Part shown: piece after piece, positions 51,219-60,103 of the stretch | How the letters are laid out: each line of letters opens with the position of its first letter | Numbering within the stretch: position 1 is the first letter of the stretch | DNA from: Desulfobacterales bacterium | GTDB lineage: Bacteria; Desulfobacterota; Desulfobacteria; Desulfobacterales; SpSt-501 | Assembly: GCA_030834695.1 (NCBI GenBank) | Contig: JAUQXK010000111.1 | Span: forward strand, 40,139 to 104,138 | Length of the DNA stretch: 64,000 bases | Reading direction: 5' to 3' | The notes under the pieces: generated by a model | Told to the model about the DNA's origin: nothing | Database searches by the model: none | What the model saw: only the letters and a program-made list of their open reading frames with translations | Position numbers and translations under genes: made by a program

Positions 51219-52226
51219 CTACCGGCCATCCCGGCCGATGACGATCATGCCCCAGTCGCCGGTCTCTCCCTGCTTCAGGCAGCCGATCCGGGGATTTTCG
51301 GGAATCGCGGATCCGCCATCGGACCGCGGCAGGCACATGCTCAGAAGCTGTTCCGTCCTCAGCAGGGCCAGAGCCGCGGCGACGTCCATGCCCATACTGG
51401 TGGGGAAGGTTCCGTAGAGATGTGTTAAGTCCACGTGCGCGGAAGCATGATCCAGGAGGTCCGTTTTCCGGCTGTTGTGAAGCATCAGGGTGTTCGGAAC
51501 GGGGGGGGCATCCGGCCGCATGGCAGCTCCCATGTGGACGTCGTGGACAAAGGGGTACTGAGCGCCGGCCGCATCGGATCGCGTTAGAATAAAAAAGGCG
51601 CTGCCCTCGCCGACCGGGGCCGGCGTCCGGCCGCCGCTTCCGTTCTTTGTCTCCCGGCGGCTCAGGGAAGCATCGTGGAGGGCTTTGGAGAAGCAGTCGA
51701 CGCCGCCGACCAGGACCGTTGACGTGCGGCCTTCTTCGAGCCAGTCGATGGCAGTTTGGAAGGCGAGCGGCACCGACATCTCGTACTGGTTGATGGAAAG
51801 GCAGGGCCCGCGGATCTTCAGCAGCATCGAAATGTAGGCTGCGGCGGCATTCTGCACCGAGTTGGAGAACAGGATGGGCGAAAGCGCAAGGTCGGCGGCG
51901 GCCACGTCCGCGGGCTGCAGGTCCAGGGTGTTGGCCGTCGGCCCCATGCCGGTGGCGACGATAAGGCCGGTGTTTTCAGGCAGCCCGTCGTCCATGCCCG
52001 CATCCTCGAGGGCGAGGCGGCTCGCCAGAAGGGCCATGCGGGCATAATGGTCCACCCGGCGCAAGGTCCGGGGCGGAACGAACCGGTCGAGCAGGTCGGT
52101 CTGGGCCGTCAGCGCAGGGACGGCGGGCGCCTCCGGAGCGGAGCGGTTGCGGATGGCGGCTTCAAGGGCGGCCCGCCCGCAGCCGAATCCTCCGACGACA
52201 CCGGCTCCCAGGATGCACGCCTTCAT
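51219..52226 (-). CDS. Ketosynthase chain-length factor-like protein (no active-site Cys)
   Basis: 335 residues, ketosynthase fold without the triad: the cysteine position reads INQYEMS (about 146-151), a Gln in the style of type II PKS chain-length factors; the first His motif is missing, and the second is FPTSMG. It overlaps the preceding KS by 4 bases (ATGA), fixing them as a KS-CLF pair. Chain-length factors set the size of the polyene chamber without catalysing condensation. Confidence 0.85.
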   Translation of the reverse strand: MKACILGAGVVGGFGCGRAALEAAIRNRSAPEAPAVPALTAQTDLLDRFVPPRTLRRVDHYARMALLASRLALEDAGMDDGLPENTGLIVATGMGPTANTLDLQPADVAAADLALSPILFSNSVQNAAAAYISMLLKIRGPCLSINQYEMSVPLAFQTAIDWLEEGRTSTVLVGGVDCFSKALHDASLSRRETKNGSGGRTPAPVGEGSAFFILTRSDAAGAQYPFVHDVHMGAAMRPDAPPVPNTLMLHNSRKTDLLDHASAHVDLTHLYGTFPTSMGMDVAAALALLRTEQLLSMCLPRSDGGSAIPENPRIGCLKQGETGDWGMIVIGRDGR

Positions 52227-53416
52227 GCGCTGGGTTCCGCGCTGAAAATCAAAATACTGTTGTTGCCCCCGAACGCCAGGGTCTGGGAGAGCGCCATCGT
52301 GCCGCTGATGGCAGTGGGCATCCGCGACGGATGGGCCGGCAACTCGGGGTCGGGGACCTCGAACCCCGCTGTGGCCGGAATCTTCCGAAGTTCGAGCGCG
52401 GCGATGGTGAACGCCGCTTCGATGGCGCCCGCGGCGCCGAGCGTGTGGCCGGTAAAGCCCTTGGTCGATCCGAACGGTACCCCCGGAAACAGATCATGAA
52501 AGAAAAGGGATTCGACGCGGTCGTTCTCGCGGGTGCCGGTGCCGTGGGCATTGATGAAAGCGATGTCCGCCCGAGAGGCGCCGGCCGCAGCCAGGGCGTC
52601 CCGCAACGCCACGCGCAGGCCACCGCCCTCGGGATGCGGCGCCGTGAGGTGGTAGGCGTCGGCCGCCGTTCCGTAGCCCGAAAGAAACGCGCGGGGTTTG
52701 ACGCCCCGGCTTGCCCGCACGGCCTCCGATTCGAGCACCAGCATTGCGGCGCCCTCGCCCAGGTTCAGGCCGTTGCGGCGGGCATCGAAAGGCTTGCAGG
52801 CCTCGGTGTCGCTGTTCAAAAGGGCGATGAAGCCGTAGTACGTCACTTCGTAGAACGCGTCGGTTCCGCCGGCGATGACCACGTCGCACCGCCCCGAGCG
52901 GATCCAGGTCCCGGCCAGGCCGATGGCATCGCCGCCGGCCGAGCAGGCGTTGACGATGGTCACGTGGGGTCCGGAGAGCCCGAAATGCCGCGCAAGCCAT
53001 TGGGCCGGATTGACCGTCAGGAAGCGCTCGGCCGGCGACATGCCGCTGCAATCGATGCCCCCCAGCTCGCGCTGGAGGGCGCGGTTGCTCACGCCGCTGG
53101 CGACATTGGTGCCGATCACGACCCCGACCCGCTTTTGCCTCAGCGCCGCCGCGGTCAGCCCCGCGTCCGCCAGGGCCTCGTTCGCCGCCGTGAGAGCCAG
53201 ACGGACCGCCCGGACCATGGGTGGATGCTGGGAGCCGATAGTCGGCAGGAAACGATCGGGGACCTCGAAGACCGGATGCTGCGCTCCAAGAAGAGCGCGC
53301 GGCGGGGCCGGGGCCGGGGGCCGGGTGAAAAGAGCCTCCGTGCAGCCGGGCAGGTTCCCGCCGGCCGCGCAGATGCAGCCCAGGCCGCTGATGGCCACCG
53401 GCGGTTGGCGGTTCAT
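52223..53416 (-). CDS. Beta-ketoacyl-ACP synthase (KS, intact triad)
   Basis: 397 residues. Cys158 (IVNACSAGGDA), His291 (INAHGTGTREND) and His324 (KGFTGHTLGAAG) complete the triad. It overlaps the ACP stop by 4 bases and the CLF gene by 4 bases, giving ACP-KS-CLF translational coupling. This is the core cassette of a type II polyene synthase; the pair should elongate on ACP 4. Confidence 0.93.
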   Translation of the reverse strand: MNRQPPVAISGLGCICAAGGNLPGCTEALFTRPPAPAPPRALLGAQHPVFEVPDRFLPTIGSQHPPMVRAVRLALTAANEALADAGLTAAALRQKRVGVVIGTNVASGVSNRALQRELGGIDCSGMSPAERFLTVNPAQWLARHFGLSGPHVTIVNACSAGGDAIGLAGTWIRSGRCDVVIAGGTDAFYEVTYYGFIALLNSDTEACKPFDARRNGLNLGEGAAMLVLESEAVRASRGVKPRAFLSGYGTAADAYHLTAPHPEGGGLRVALRDALAAAGASRADIAFINAHGTGTRENDRVESLFFHDLFPGVPFGSTKGFTGHTLGAAGAIEAAFTIAALELRKIPATAGFEVPDPELPAHPSRMPTAISGTMALSQTLAFGGNNSILIFSAEPSA

Positions 53417-53667
53417 GCCTCCTGCCTTTTTTCGATGAACGCCGCGATGGTGTTGACGCTCTGAAGGATCGAACGGCCCTCGCTCTGGTTCTTGATGACG
53501 ACCCCGAAGTGCTTCTTGAGCTGGAAGACCAGTTCGACGGCGTCGATGGAGTCCAGCCCGAAGCGATCGCCGAACAACGGGTCGTCGTCACCGATCTCTT
53601 CGGGAAGGACATGCACCAGGTTCAGGTCCTCCACGATGATTTGCTTGAGCTGGTCTTTCAGGGTCAT
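53413..53667 (-). CDS. Acyl carrier protein 4
   Basis: 84 residues from the ATG at 53667. The phosphopantetheine site is FGLDSIDAVELVFQLKKHFG. First helix and spacing are those of standard ACP. Its stop overlaps the KS start (ATGA). It is the carrier of the KS-CLF pair and follows the BtrH-like acyl transferase gene by 43 bases. Confidence 0.92.
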   Translation of the reverse strand: MTLKDQLKQIIVEDLNLVHVLPEEIGDDDPLFGDRFGLDSIDAVELVFQLKKHFGVVIKNQSEGRSILQSVNTIAAFIEKRQEA

Positions 53668-53710
53668 GGTATCCGTGGAAATCCGGAAACTGGCTGCCGG
53701 GCGTGCTTTG

Positions 53711-54727
53711 TCACTGCACGTGTTCCAGCAGGTCCCGGTACAGGCGGGTTTCCCGGTCCGCACACTCCCGCAGGATCGCCGCCAAGGCGGCATAGGTCTC
53801 GGTTTCACCGGCGCGCTGCTTGCAGATCCGGGACCCGATGAGCGCAAACTCGCGCCACAGGTCGCCCGCCTCGGTCATGCGGTCGGAGAACCCCTCCAAC
53901 CGGTCGTCGTACAGCAGCCCGGCCGCTTCTTGCAGAAAGGCTGCGTAGATGAAGCGAAACCCGCCGCCGCCCGTACCGATTTCCTCCTGCATTCGGATGA
54001 CCTGCCCCAGACGCAGCGCGGCCTCGCGCGCCTCCATTTTCTGCGGCCAAGCCTCGACGTTTTTCGCCAGGTAGCGGATGCCCTTCACACCCAGAAACGG
54101 ACCGGGCGCCCTCAGCATGGTGCGGCAGACCTCCCGCATCCCCTGACGCGCCGCTCCGGCGAGATCGGGTTGCTGGGGCACCTGCTTCACGTAATACATG
54201 CGGCCCTTAGGGGGCATCGGTCCGCGGGCGAACCGGGCCTTCATCAGGTCGTCGTGCGGGCAGAGCACGGGGTCGGGGAACACCGGGTCGCTGATGCGAT
54301 AGCTGCCGTTCTGTTTGCCGAAGACCACCAGGTTGTGCATGTTGAAGTGGAAGCGGTAGCGCCTGGGGAAGTAGCTCAGCCAATAGGCGCCGGTGCGGCA
54401 TCCGACCGGGATCGCGTCCACGAGCTTGCGGTCCAGGGCCGCCATCGCCTTTTCGGGGCTTCTGAATTTTTCGAGGGCGAGCTCAACCCCCAAACGCTTG
54501 ACGGCCCGTTGCATGATCCTTCCGGTGCGGGCCCTGAACGCCGTTAGGGGCAGGCGGTTGAGGCGAATGAACGGAAAGTAGCCGAAAAAGAGACCGGAGC
54601 CGATGCCGAAGACCATCGACTCGCTGACGTTCAGCCCGTAGTGAGCAAGCAAGTTCGATAGAACGCCGGTTTCGCAATGAGCCGATTGGCGGTGGTTGAA
54701 AGGGATTTGCATGTCAGAGTTGTTCAT
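53711..54727 (-). CDS. BtrH-N-domain acyl transferase-like protein
   Basis: 338 residues. The N-terminal HCETGVLSNLLAHYGLNVSE fits the BtrH N-domain, a cysteine-protease-like fold in which the Cys forms an acyl-enzyme; HNLVVFGKQNGSYRISDPV continues it. A helical C-terminal half (EKMEAREAALRLGQVIRMQEEIG) follows. BtrH moves an acyl group from an ACP to an amine in butirosin biosynthesis. In flexirubin- and aryl-polyene-like clusters homologues of this type occur beside the carriers. It may transfer the polyene from ACP to its acceptor. It overlaps the upstream gene by 14 bases. Confidence 0.8.
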   Translation of the reverse strand: MNNSDMQIPFNHRQSAHCETGVLSNLLAHYGLNVSESMVFGIGSGLFFGYFPFIRLNRLPLTAFRARTGRIMQRAVKRLGVELALEKFRSPEKAMAALDRKLVDAIPVGCRTGAYWLSYFPRRYRFHFNMHNLVVFGKQNGSYRISDPVFPDPVLCPHDDLMKARFARGPMPPKGRMYYVKQVPQQPDLAGAARQGMREVCRTMLRAPGPFLGVKGIRYLAKNVEAWPQKMEAREAALRLGQVIRMQEEIGTGGGGFRFIYAAFLQEAAGLLYDDRLEGFSDRMTEAGDLWREFALIGSRICKQRAGETETYAALAAILRECADRETRLYRDLLEHVQ

Positions 54728-55142
54728 CGCCCAACATATTGACGTCGGCTAAGGGGATCTGCTTGAGCTCTACGAGGGAAAGGCCGAGCAGATCCGCGTA
54801 GCGCTGCAGAATTTCCGGTTTGAGCCGGTTGAAAACCGAGGGCTTGAGGTGGCGCTTGACCCGCCAGCGGGGCAGGCGGACATAGCTGGCGGCCAGGCCT
54901 GCCGTCATGAGATTCCGGGCCAGATGATAGGCCAGAGGGCTGAGCTCACCTTCCAGAACCCGGCGGGCCTGGGTGCGGATATCTTCGGAAATCACTTCCC
55001 AGGCCTGGGCGTTGGCAATGTTCTTGGGTTCCCATCCCAGGCTCGGAACGACGACATAGCGGCCGTTTTCAGCGACGGCGTAAGTGATTTCCTTCAGCCC
55101 CTGGTTCAGCCCTCCGTCCTGGGGCACGTCTATTTCCCGCAT
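54714..55142 (-). CDS. Conserved helical protein of unknown function
   Basis: 142 residues, no signal peptide. Helical pattern in the middle (NAQAWEVISEDIRTQARRVLEG, LAYHLARNLMTAGLAASYVRLPRWRVKRHLKP), ending with LSLVELKQIPLADV. I do not recognise it. It heads the operon containing BtrH, ACP, KS and CLF and overlaps the BtrH gene, so it probably works with it. A basic middle could bind a carrier. Confidence 0.65.
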   Translation of the reverse strand: MREIDVPQDGGLNQGLKEITYAVAENGRYVVVPSLGWEPKNIANAQAWEVISEDIRTQARRVLEGELSPLAYHLARNLMTAGLAASYVRLPRWRVKRHLKPSVFNRLKPEILQRYADLLGLSLVELKQIPLADVNMLGDEQL

Positions 55143-55489
55143 GCATCAATCTCCAAGAACGTCTGTTCCCGGTGCGGCGCCTTCAATGGAAGCCGTTTAA
55201 TGATCCCCTCACCCTCCCCGTTGGCAGCGGGGGGAGGCAGGAGGAACAGAGCCTCACGGCAACGTTTGCGACCGGGCGGCGCGTGCGGTTTCTTGCTAAA
55301 CATCAGCCGCTCCTCTTGCAAGAAGCGGCTGGATTACGAACCGGGCCCCTATTGTCCAACCACCCACGCGAGCGCTTCAGGCCGCTTGGAAACGAGGCCC
55401 GCCCCATGGTGGGTGTAAGTAAATTATCACACAATCAGCTATTTTTGAACCCCGCCCTGAGAATTTTATCCCGGACGCTTATCATAGGA
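55143..55489. promoter_or_regulatory. Intergenic region with hairpin and candidate promoter for the ACP-KS-CLF operon
   Basis: On the minus strand TGTGATAAT (GATAAT 55428-55423, extended -10) is a candidate promoter, without a clear -35. cagccgct (55304-55311) pairs with agcggctg (55324-55331) around a 12-base loop. The region follows the lyase gene at 55490-56938 and precedes the operon at 55142; no gene is supported. Confidence 0.35.
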
Positions 55490-56938
55490 TCAAAGTTCGT
55501 CGCCGAAATCGGCCTGGAATGCTCCCACGACGACCTGCCCCCAATCCCCCCCGACCGGCTCCAGCTTTCCGAAGAAGAAACGCATCACCGGCGGCTCCTC
55601 TACGAAGCGGAGTCCGTTGATAAGGTCCCGGTGGCGGTAAAGCCAGGAAACGCGTTCCGCTACATATTCGATGTGGCCGATGGTGAAGGCGCGGCGGGGT
55701 ATGGCCAGGCGCACCAGCTCCATTCTGGCGGTGATCTCATTGCCGCTGCGGTCCCGATCTTCCGACATGGTCCCCCGTTCAACCCCGCGGGCTCCCGAAG
55801 TCAGGTACAATGCCGCGTTGAGGGCCTGCGCAGGATAATGCAAGGGTGCGACGTGGGGTAGAAAGCTCCGCGCGTCGACGTGACAGGCCAGACCGCCAGG
55901 AGGAGTCACGACCGGAACCCCGAATTTCTGCAACCGTTCGACAAAATACTGAATAAACTCGGGGCTGCTTCCGGCCACCTCCATTTGCGTCATTTCTTCG
56001 AGACCGACCGCCATGGCCTCGATTTCCTTGGTGGACATGCCGCCGTACGTCGAGAAACCCTCGTACACCGGTAGCCACGTCATCAATTGATCGAAGTAAT
56101 GCTTGTGGTTGGTAGCGATAAGGCCGCCGCGCGCCCCGCCGCTCTTGCGCCCCGACATGTAAAAAACGTCCACCAGGTCCATCATCTCGATCAGGATAGC
56201 CTGAATCGACTTGTCGGCATATCCGGCCTCGCGCTGCTTGATGAAATAGGCATTTTCGCCGATCAGGCTGCCGTCGAGGACCATCAGCAGGCCGTTCTTC
56301 CGGGCGACTTCGTTTACCTCCCGGAGGTTCTGCATGGAGAAAGGCTGGCCGCCGATCAGGTTGGTCGTGGCCTCCATGCGCACAAAGGCGACGTTTTCAG
56401 GTCCCACCTCTTCAATGGCCTTCCGGAGCTTCGCGATATCGATATTTCCTTTAAAGGGGTTGCTGCCTTCCGGTATCAGGGCCTCGTCACCCACCAGATC
56501 TCTGATCTGGGAACCGACGATTTCCACATGCACGCGGGTCGACGGAAAGTGGTAGTTGGTCAGGACGACTTGAGGCGGCTTCAGGAGGACCTTGACCAGA
56601 AGATGTTCGGCGGCCCGCCCCTGATGAACCGGCAGCGTATGCTCAAAACCGAAGACCTTTTTTACGACCCTGGCCAATTTGAAGAAACTCTCCGAACCGG
56701 CGTAGGCGTCATCGGCGACCATCATGGCGGCGAGCTGGTTGTCGCTCATGGCATTCGTGCCGCTGTCCGTCAACATGTCGAGAAAAACCTCCCGCGATGG
56801 AAGCAGGAAGGTATTGTAACCGACGGACCGCAGGCTGTTCAGGCGCTCCATCGCCGGAAGCAGATTGATCTTCTGAACGGTCTTGACCCTATGCATCTCT
56901 ACGGGGACCTGCCGTCCGTCAGCCAATTGGATAATCAT
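55490..56938 (-). CDS. Tryptophanase/tyrosine phenol-lyase-like beta-eliminating lyase
   Basis: 482 residues with the family landmarks GYNTFLLPSREVFLDMLTDSGTNAMSD, VHQGRAAEHLL (Arg108), GGQPFSMQNLREV, MSGRKSGGARGG (PLP Lys265), STYGGMSTKEIEAMAVGL and VRLAIPRRAFT. Usual features differ: LDGSLIGENAYF in place of DATR/DSAR (Asp222 kept, Arg lost) and RKS for KKD. It may cleave tyrosine or a related amino acid to phenol and pyruvate, or carry out another PLP reaction. It shares the operon with an aromatic ammonia-lyase, so both act on aromatic amino acids. Confidence 0.8.
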   Translation of the reverse strand: MIIQLADGRQVPVEMHRVKTVQKINLLPAMERLNSLRSVGYNTFLLPSREVFLDMLTDSGTNAMSDNQLAAMMVADDAYAGSESFFKLARVVKKVFGFEHTLPVHQGRAAEHLLVKVLLKPPQVVLTNYHFPSTRVHVEIVGSQIRDLVGDEALIPEGSNPFKGNIDIAKLRKAIEEVGPENVAFVRMEATTNLIGGQPFSMQNLREVNEVARKNGLLMVLDGSLIGENAYFIKQREAGYADKSIQAILIEMMDLVDVFYMSGRKSGGARGGLIATNHKHYFDQLMTWLPVYEGFSTYGGMSTKEIEAMAVGLEEMTQMEVAGSSPEFIQYFVERLQKFGVPVVTPPGGLACHVDARSFLPHVAPLHYPAQALNAALYLTSGARGVERGTMSEDRDRSGNEITARMELVRLAIPRRAFTIGHIEYVAERVSWLYRHRDLINGLRFVEEPPVMRFFFGKLEPVGGDWGQVVVGAFQADFGDEL

Positions 56939-56992
56939 CGGGTTCGCTCCTGTTCTAAGGTTGGTGGGTGGAATCGTTTCTGCATCCGTCGG

Positions 56993-58543
56993 TCAGGGGA
57001 CGTCGGCGCGAACCCCACCCGCGTCGATCGCTTGCGTCAGCTCCCGTAAATCATGATCCAACCGACGGTCGGCCGCCAGGATAGGAGAATGAGAGCGCAC
57101 CCGGTCGAGGAGTCGTCGGGCACCGGTGGAAAACAGCGCTGCGTCACGCAATGCTGCAGCGTTGGATAGCCCCACGAGCAAAGCGGCCAGCACCTGCTGG
57201 AGCAGCGTGATCACCTCGGCGGCATTGAGCGCGGCGTTGAGCCCCATGCTCACCTTGTCCTGGTTGCTGGCTTCGGTGGGCCGCGAGAGCACCGTGTCGG
57301 AGGCCGACCGCTGCACGGCCAGAGCGGTCAGGGCGCTGCAGGTGATCTGCAGGGCCTTCACGCCGCAGCCCTCATAGGCCACCAACGTCTCGGGCAGTCC
57401 GACATTGAGCCGTGAATCCAGCAGCAGCGCGAATTGCCGGTCCGCCAAATCGGCGACGGAGGCGGCCGCGATCTTGACCAGGTCCATGGCCAGCGCCACA
57501 TGGCCACCATAAAAATTGCCGGCGAAAACGGTTGCCCCGCTCTCCGGGTCGACGATGGGATTGTCGTTGACGCTGTTGAGCTCCCGGTGCAGGACGTCCG
57601 AGGTCCAGGCCAGGCCGTCGCGGGCCGCGCCGATCACATGGGGTGCGCAGCGGATGGAATACGGGTCCTGGATGATGCGCCCTTCTTCCCTGCGGCTGTC
57701 GAGCATGCGGCTGCCGGCCAGGGCGGAACGGATGGCGCCGGCCGCCGCGATTTGGCCGGGATGGTGCTTGAGCCGGTGGGCGATGGGGGCAAAGGCCTGG
57801 GAGCGTCCGAACATCACTTCGGCCGCCAGGGCCGTAGCGGCTTCGCTGGCCGCCAGCGCCCGTTCCATGCGCACGGCGTTCAGGACGCCGATGGCGGTCA
57901 TCACGGCCGTGCCGTTCATGATCGCCAGGGACTCCTTGGGAACGAAGCGGTGCACCACCAGACCGGCGCGCCGCAGGGCCTCGGCGGCCGGCAGGATGCC
58001 GCCGTCGTAATACGCCTCGCGCTCTCCGGCTAGCACCGACGCCAGATAGGAGAGCGGCGTCAGGTCGCCCGACGCGCCCACCGAGCCCAGCATGGGGATC
58101 ACCGGGGTCACCCCCCGGTTGAGCAGGCCGCACAAGGCCTCCAGCAACTCCAGCCGCACCGCTGAATAGCCCTTGGCCAGACTCACCAGGCGGGCGAACA
58201 CGACGGCCCGGCCCTGCGCGACGGAGAACATCTCCCCCAGCCCGCAGCCGTGCTGGCGGATGATCTGGTAGGCGAACTCCTGGATGTGCGTGGAATCGAC
58301 GACGTGTTTCGAGCTGTAGCCCACGCCGGTGGAGACGCCATAGACGCGGTGCCCGGCGCTGAGGGAGCGTTCCAGGGCGTCCCGACTTTTCTGCAGTTTG
58401 TCCGTCCAGGCCGGGTCGGTCGCGAGCCGCACCGGGCGCGCCCCCAGGGCGACATCCACCAGCGCTTCTATCGGCACATCGCCGTCGGCGATGACGATCT
58501 CGGGATGCGGCGCTGCGGAATCCGGGTCTTTAGCTGTGTCCAT
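56993..58543 (-). CDS. Aromatic amino acid ammonia-lyase (HAL/PAL/TAL family)
   Basis: 516 residues. The MIO prosthetic group forms from Ala157-Ser158-Gly159 (GSVGASGDLTPLSYLA). VYGVSTGVG (Tyr68), SVNDNPIVDPE and TEASNQDKVSMG are conserved. The specificity loop is RQHGCGLGE, Gln97-His98, which does not match the classical H-L TAL pair or the usual S-H HAL pair, so the substrate (Tyr, Phe or His) is unsettled. In aryl polyene clusters this enzyme makes 4-coumarate or cinnamate for the starter, and the CoA ligase 22 bases upstream supports that. Confidence 0.9.
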   Translation of the reverse strand: MDTAKDPDSAAPHPEIVIADGDVPIEALVDVALGARPVRLATDPAWTDKLQKSRDALERSLSAGHRVYGVSTGVGYSSKHVVDSTHIQEFAYQIIRQHGCGLGEMFSVAQGRAVVFARLVSLAKGYSAVRLELLEALCGLLNRGVTPVIPMLGSVGASGDLTPLSYLASVLAGEREAYYDGGILPAAEALRRAGLVVHRFVPKESLAIMNGTAVMTAIGVLNAVRMERALAASEAATALAAEVMFGRSQAFAPIAHRLKHHPGQIAAAGAIRSALAGSRMLDSRREEGRIIQDPYSIRCAPHVIGAARDGLAWTSDVLHRELNSVNDNPIVDPESGATVFAGNFYGGHVALAMDLVKIAAASVADLADRQFALLLDSRLNVGLPETLVAYEGCGVKALQITCSALTALAVQRSASDTVLSRPTEASNQDKVSMGLNAALNAAEVITLLQQVLAALLVGLSNAAALRDAALFSTGARRLLDRVRSHSPILAADRRLDHDLRELTQAIDAGGVRADVP

Positions 58544-58565
58544 TCTCTCCTCGTCGGCCCGCCGG

Positions 58566-60092
58566 TCAGGAGCGGAACCGTTGTTTCAGTTCGTTCTTGT
58601 GAATTTTGCCGCTGCCGGTCTTGGGCAGGGCCTCGACAAACACGACTTTCTTGGGAATCTTGTAGGGCGCCAGTCGGCCCCTCAGGGCGGCTGTCAATTC
58701 CTCCGCCGTCAGCGCACCGGCCTCTTTCAACACGACAAATGCCGCCGCCACCTCGCCCCGCGTGGCATCCGGCAGGCCCACGACGGCTACTTCCGCAACC
58801 ACTGCGATGGCTTCGATGGCGCGCTCCACTTCGGCAGCATAAATATTTTCGCCGGAACAGATGATCATATCGCTTTTGCGGCCCACGATGTAGATGAACC
58901 CCTCGGCATCGCGCTGGCCCAAATCGCCGGTATGGAACCACCCGTCGCGGATGGCTTCCGCCGTGGCTTCAGGGTTGTTCCAGTACCTGGAGAACACCGT
59001 GGGGCCCTTGACGACAATCTCGCCGGCGGTCTCCGGCGGCACCTCGCGGCCCGCATCGTCCACGATGCGCACCCAGGTGTGGAAGAGCTCCTTGCCGATG
59101 GAGCCGACCTTGCGGCGGGCGTCTTCGAGATCCAGGGCCGTGATGCGCAGGGTCTCGGTCATGCCGTAGCCCTGAACGAAGCGGACGCCCTTCTCCTCCT
59201 GGTATTGGCGGATCAGGGGAACCGGCATGGGCGCGCCGCCGGCGATAAAGAAATGCACATGCGAGAAATCGGCGTCGGCCCATCCCGGAGCCTTGCTCAT
59301 CATCTTGTACATCACCGGCACGGCGAACATGTAGTTGATTTGTTCCTGACCGATGAGCTGGAGGATCTCGGAGGGGTTTTCGAAGTCTTTGATCACCAGG
59401 GTGCCGCCGGCGTAGATCACCGGGGTCGCGGATGCAACCAGGGCGCCGATGTGAAACAGGGGGGCCACCACCAGCGATTTGTAGGTCGCATCGACGCCGT
59501 AGCTGTGCAGGTTGTGAATGGCGCCGAACAGGAAGTTTTCATGGGAGAGCACGGCGCCCTTGAGCGTGCCGGTCGTCCCGGAAGTGAACATGATCAGCAG
59601 GGGATCGCAGAGCGCCACTTCCCCGGGGACCGCCGGTTCCGCCGCCGAGTCAGGGTCGGCCGGGTCGTCGAATCCCGAGGCCGCCGCGAGCGCTTCCCCT
59701 GCATGCGAGAGATAGCATTCCACCGGTGCGCCGCCATGGTGCAGCTCTTCCATGGCCGCCGCAATCCCGGGCGAGTGGATCAACACCCGCGGACTGCAGT
59801 CGGCGACGATGCGCGCCAGTTCGGGCACCGCCAGGTGGTGGTTGACGGGTACGATGACGGCGCCGATCTTGGCACAGGCGAAAAAAACCTCCAGAAAGGC
59901 GCTGCAATTGACCATCAGGACGGCCACGCGGTCGCCTTTTGTAACGCCCCGCGCCAGCAAGACGTTGGCCATGCGGTTGGCGCGCTCGTTGAACTCGCGG
60001 TTGGTGCAGCTATGATCGCCCTGCCTCAGGAACAGGCGCTCGGGCCACAAGCGCGCCCGCTTCCAACTCCATTCACCGACGTTCATGGCCAA
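58566..60092 (-). CDS. AMP-dependent acyl/aryl-CoA (or ACP) ligase
   Basis: 508 residues of the ANL superfamily. A3 loop FTSGTTGTLKGAVLS, A5 GYGMTE, A7 TGD, A8 GRKSDMIICSGENIYAAEVE and A10 PKTGSGKIHKNEL are intact. It resembles 4-coumarate and long-chain acid ligases. Next to the ammonia-lyase it would activate the arylacrylate starter by adenylation and thioesterification. A carrier-protein acceptor is as plausible as CoA. It follows the CLF by 11 bases. Confidence 0.92.
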   Translation of the reverse strand: MAMNVGEWSWKRARLWPERLFLRQGDHSCTNREFNERANRMANVLLARGVTKGDRVAVLMVNCSAFLEVFFACAKIGAVIVPVNHHLAVPELARIVADCSPRVLIHSPGIAAAMEELHHGGAPVECYLSHAGEALAAASGFDDPADPDSAAEPAVPGEVALCDPLLIMFTSGTTGTLKGAVLSHENFLFGAIHNLHSYGVDATYKSLVVAPLFHIGALVASATPVIYAGGTLVIKDFENPSEILQLIGQEQINYMFAVPVMYKMMSKAPGWADADFSHVHFFIAGGAPMPVPLIRQYQEEKGVRFVQGYGMTETLRITALDLEDARRKVGSIGKELFHTWVRIVDDAGREVPPETAGEIVVKGPTVFSRYWNNPEATAEAIRDGWFHTGDLGQRDAEGFIYIVGRKSDMIICSGENIYAAEVERAIEAIAVVAEVAVVGLPDATRGEVAAAFVVLKEAGALTAEELTAALRGRLAPYKIPKKVVFVEALPKTGSGKIHKNELKQRFRS

Positions 60093-60103
60093 GACTCCTG
60101 TAT

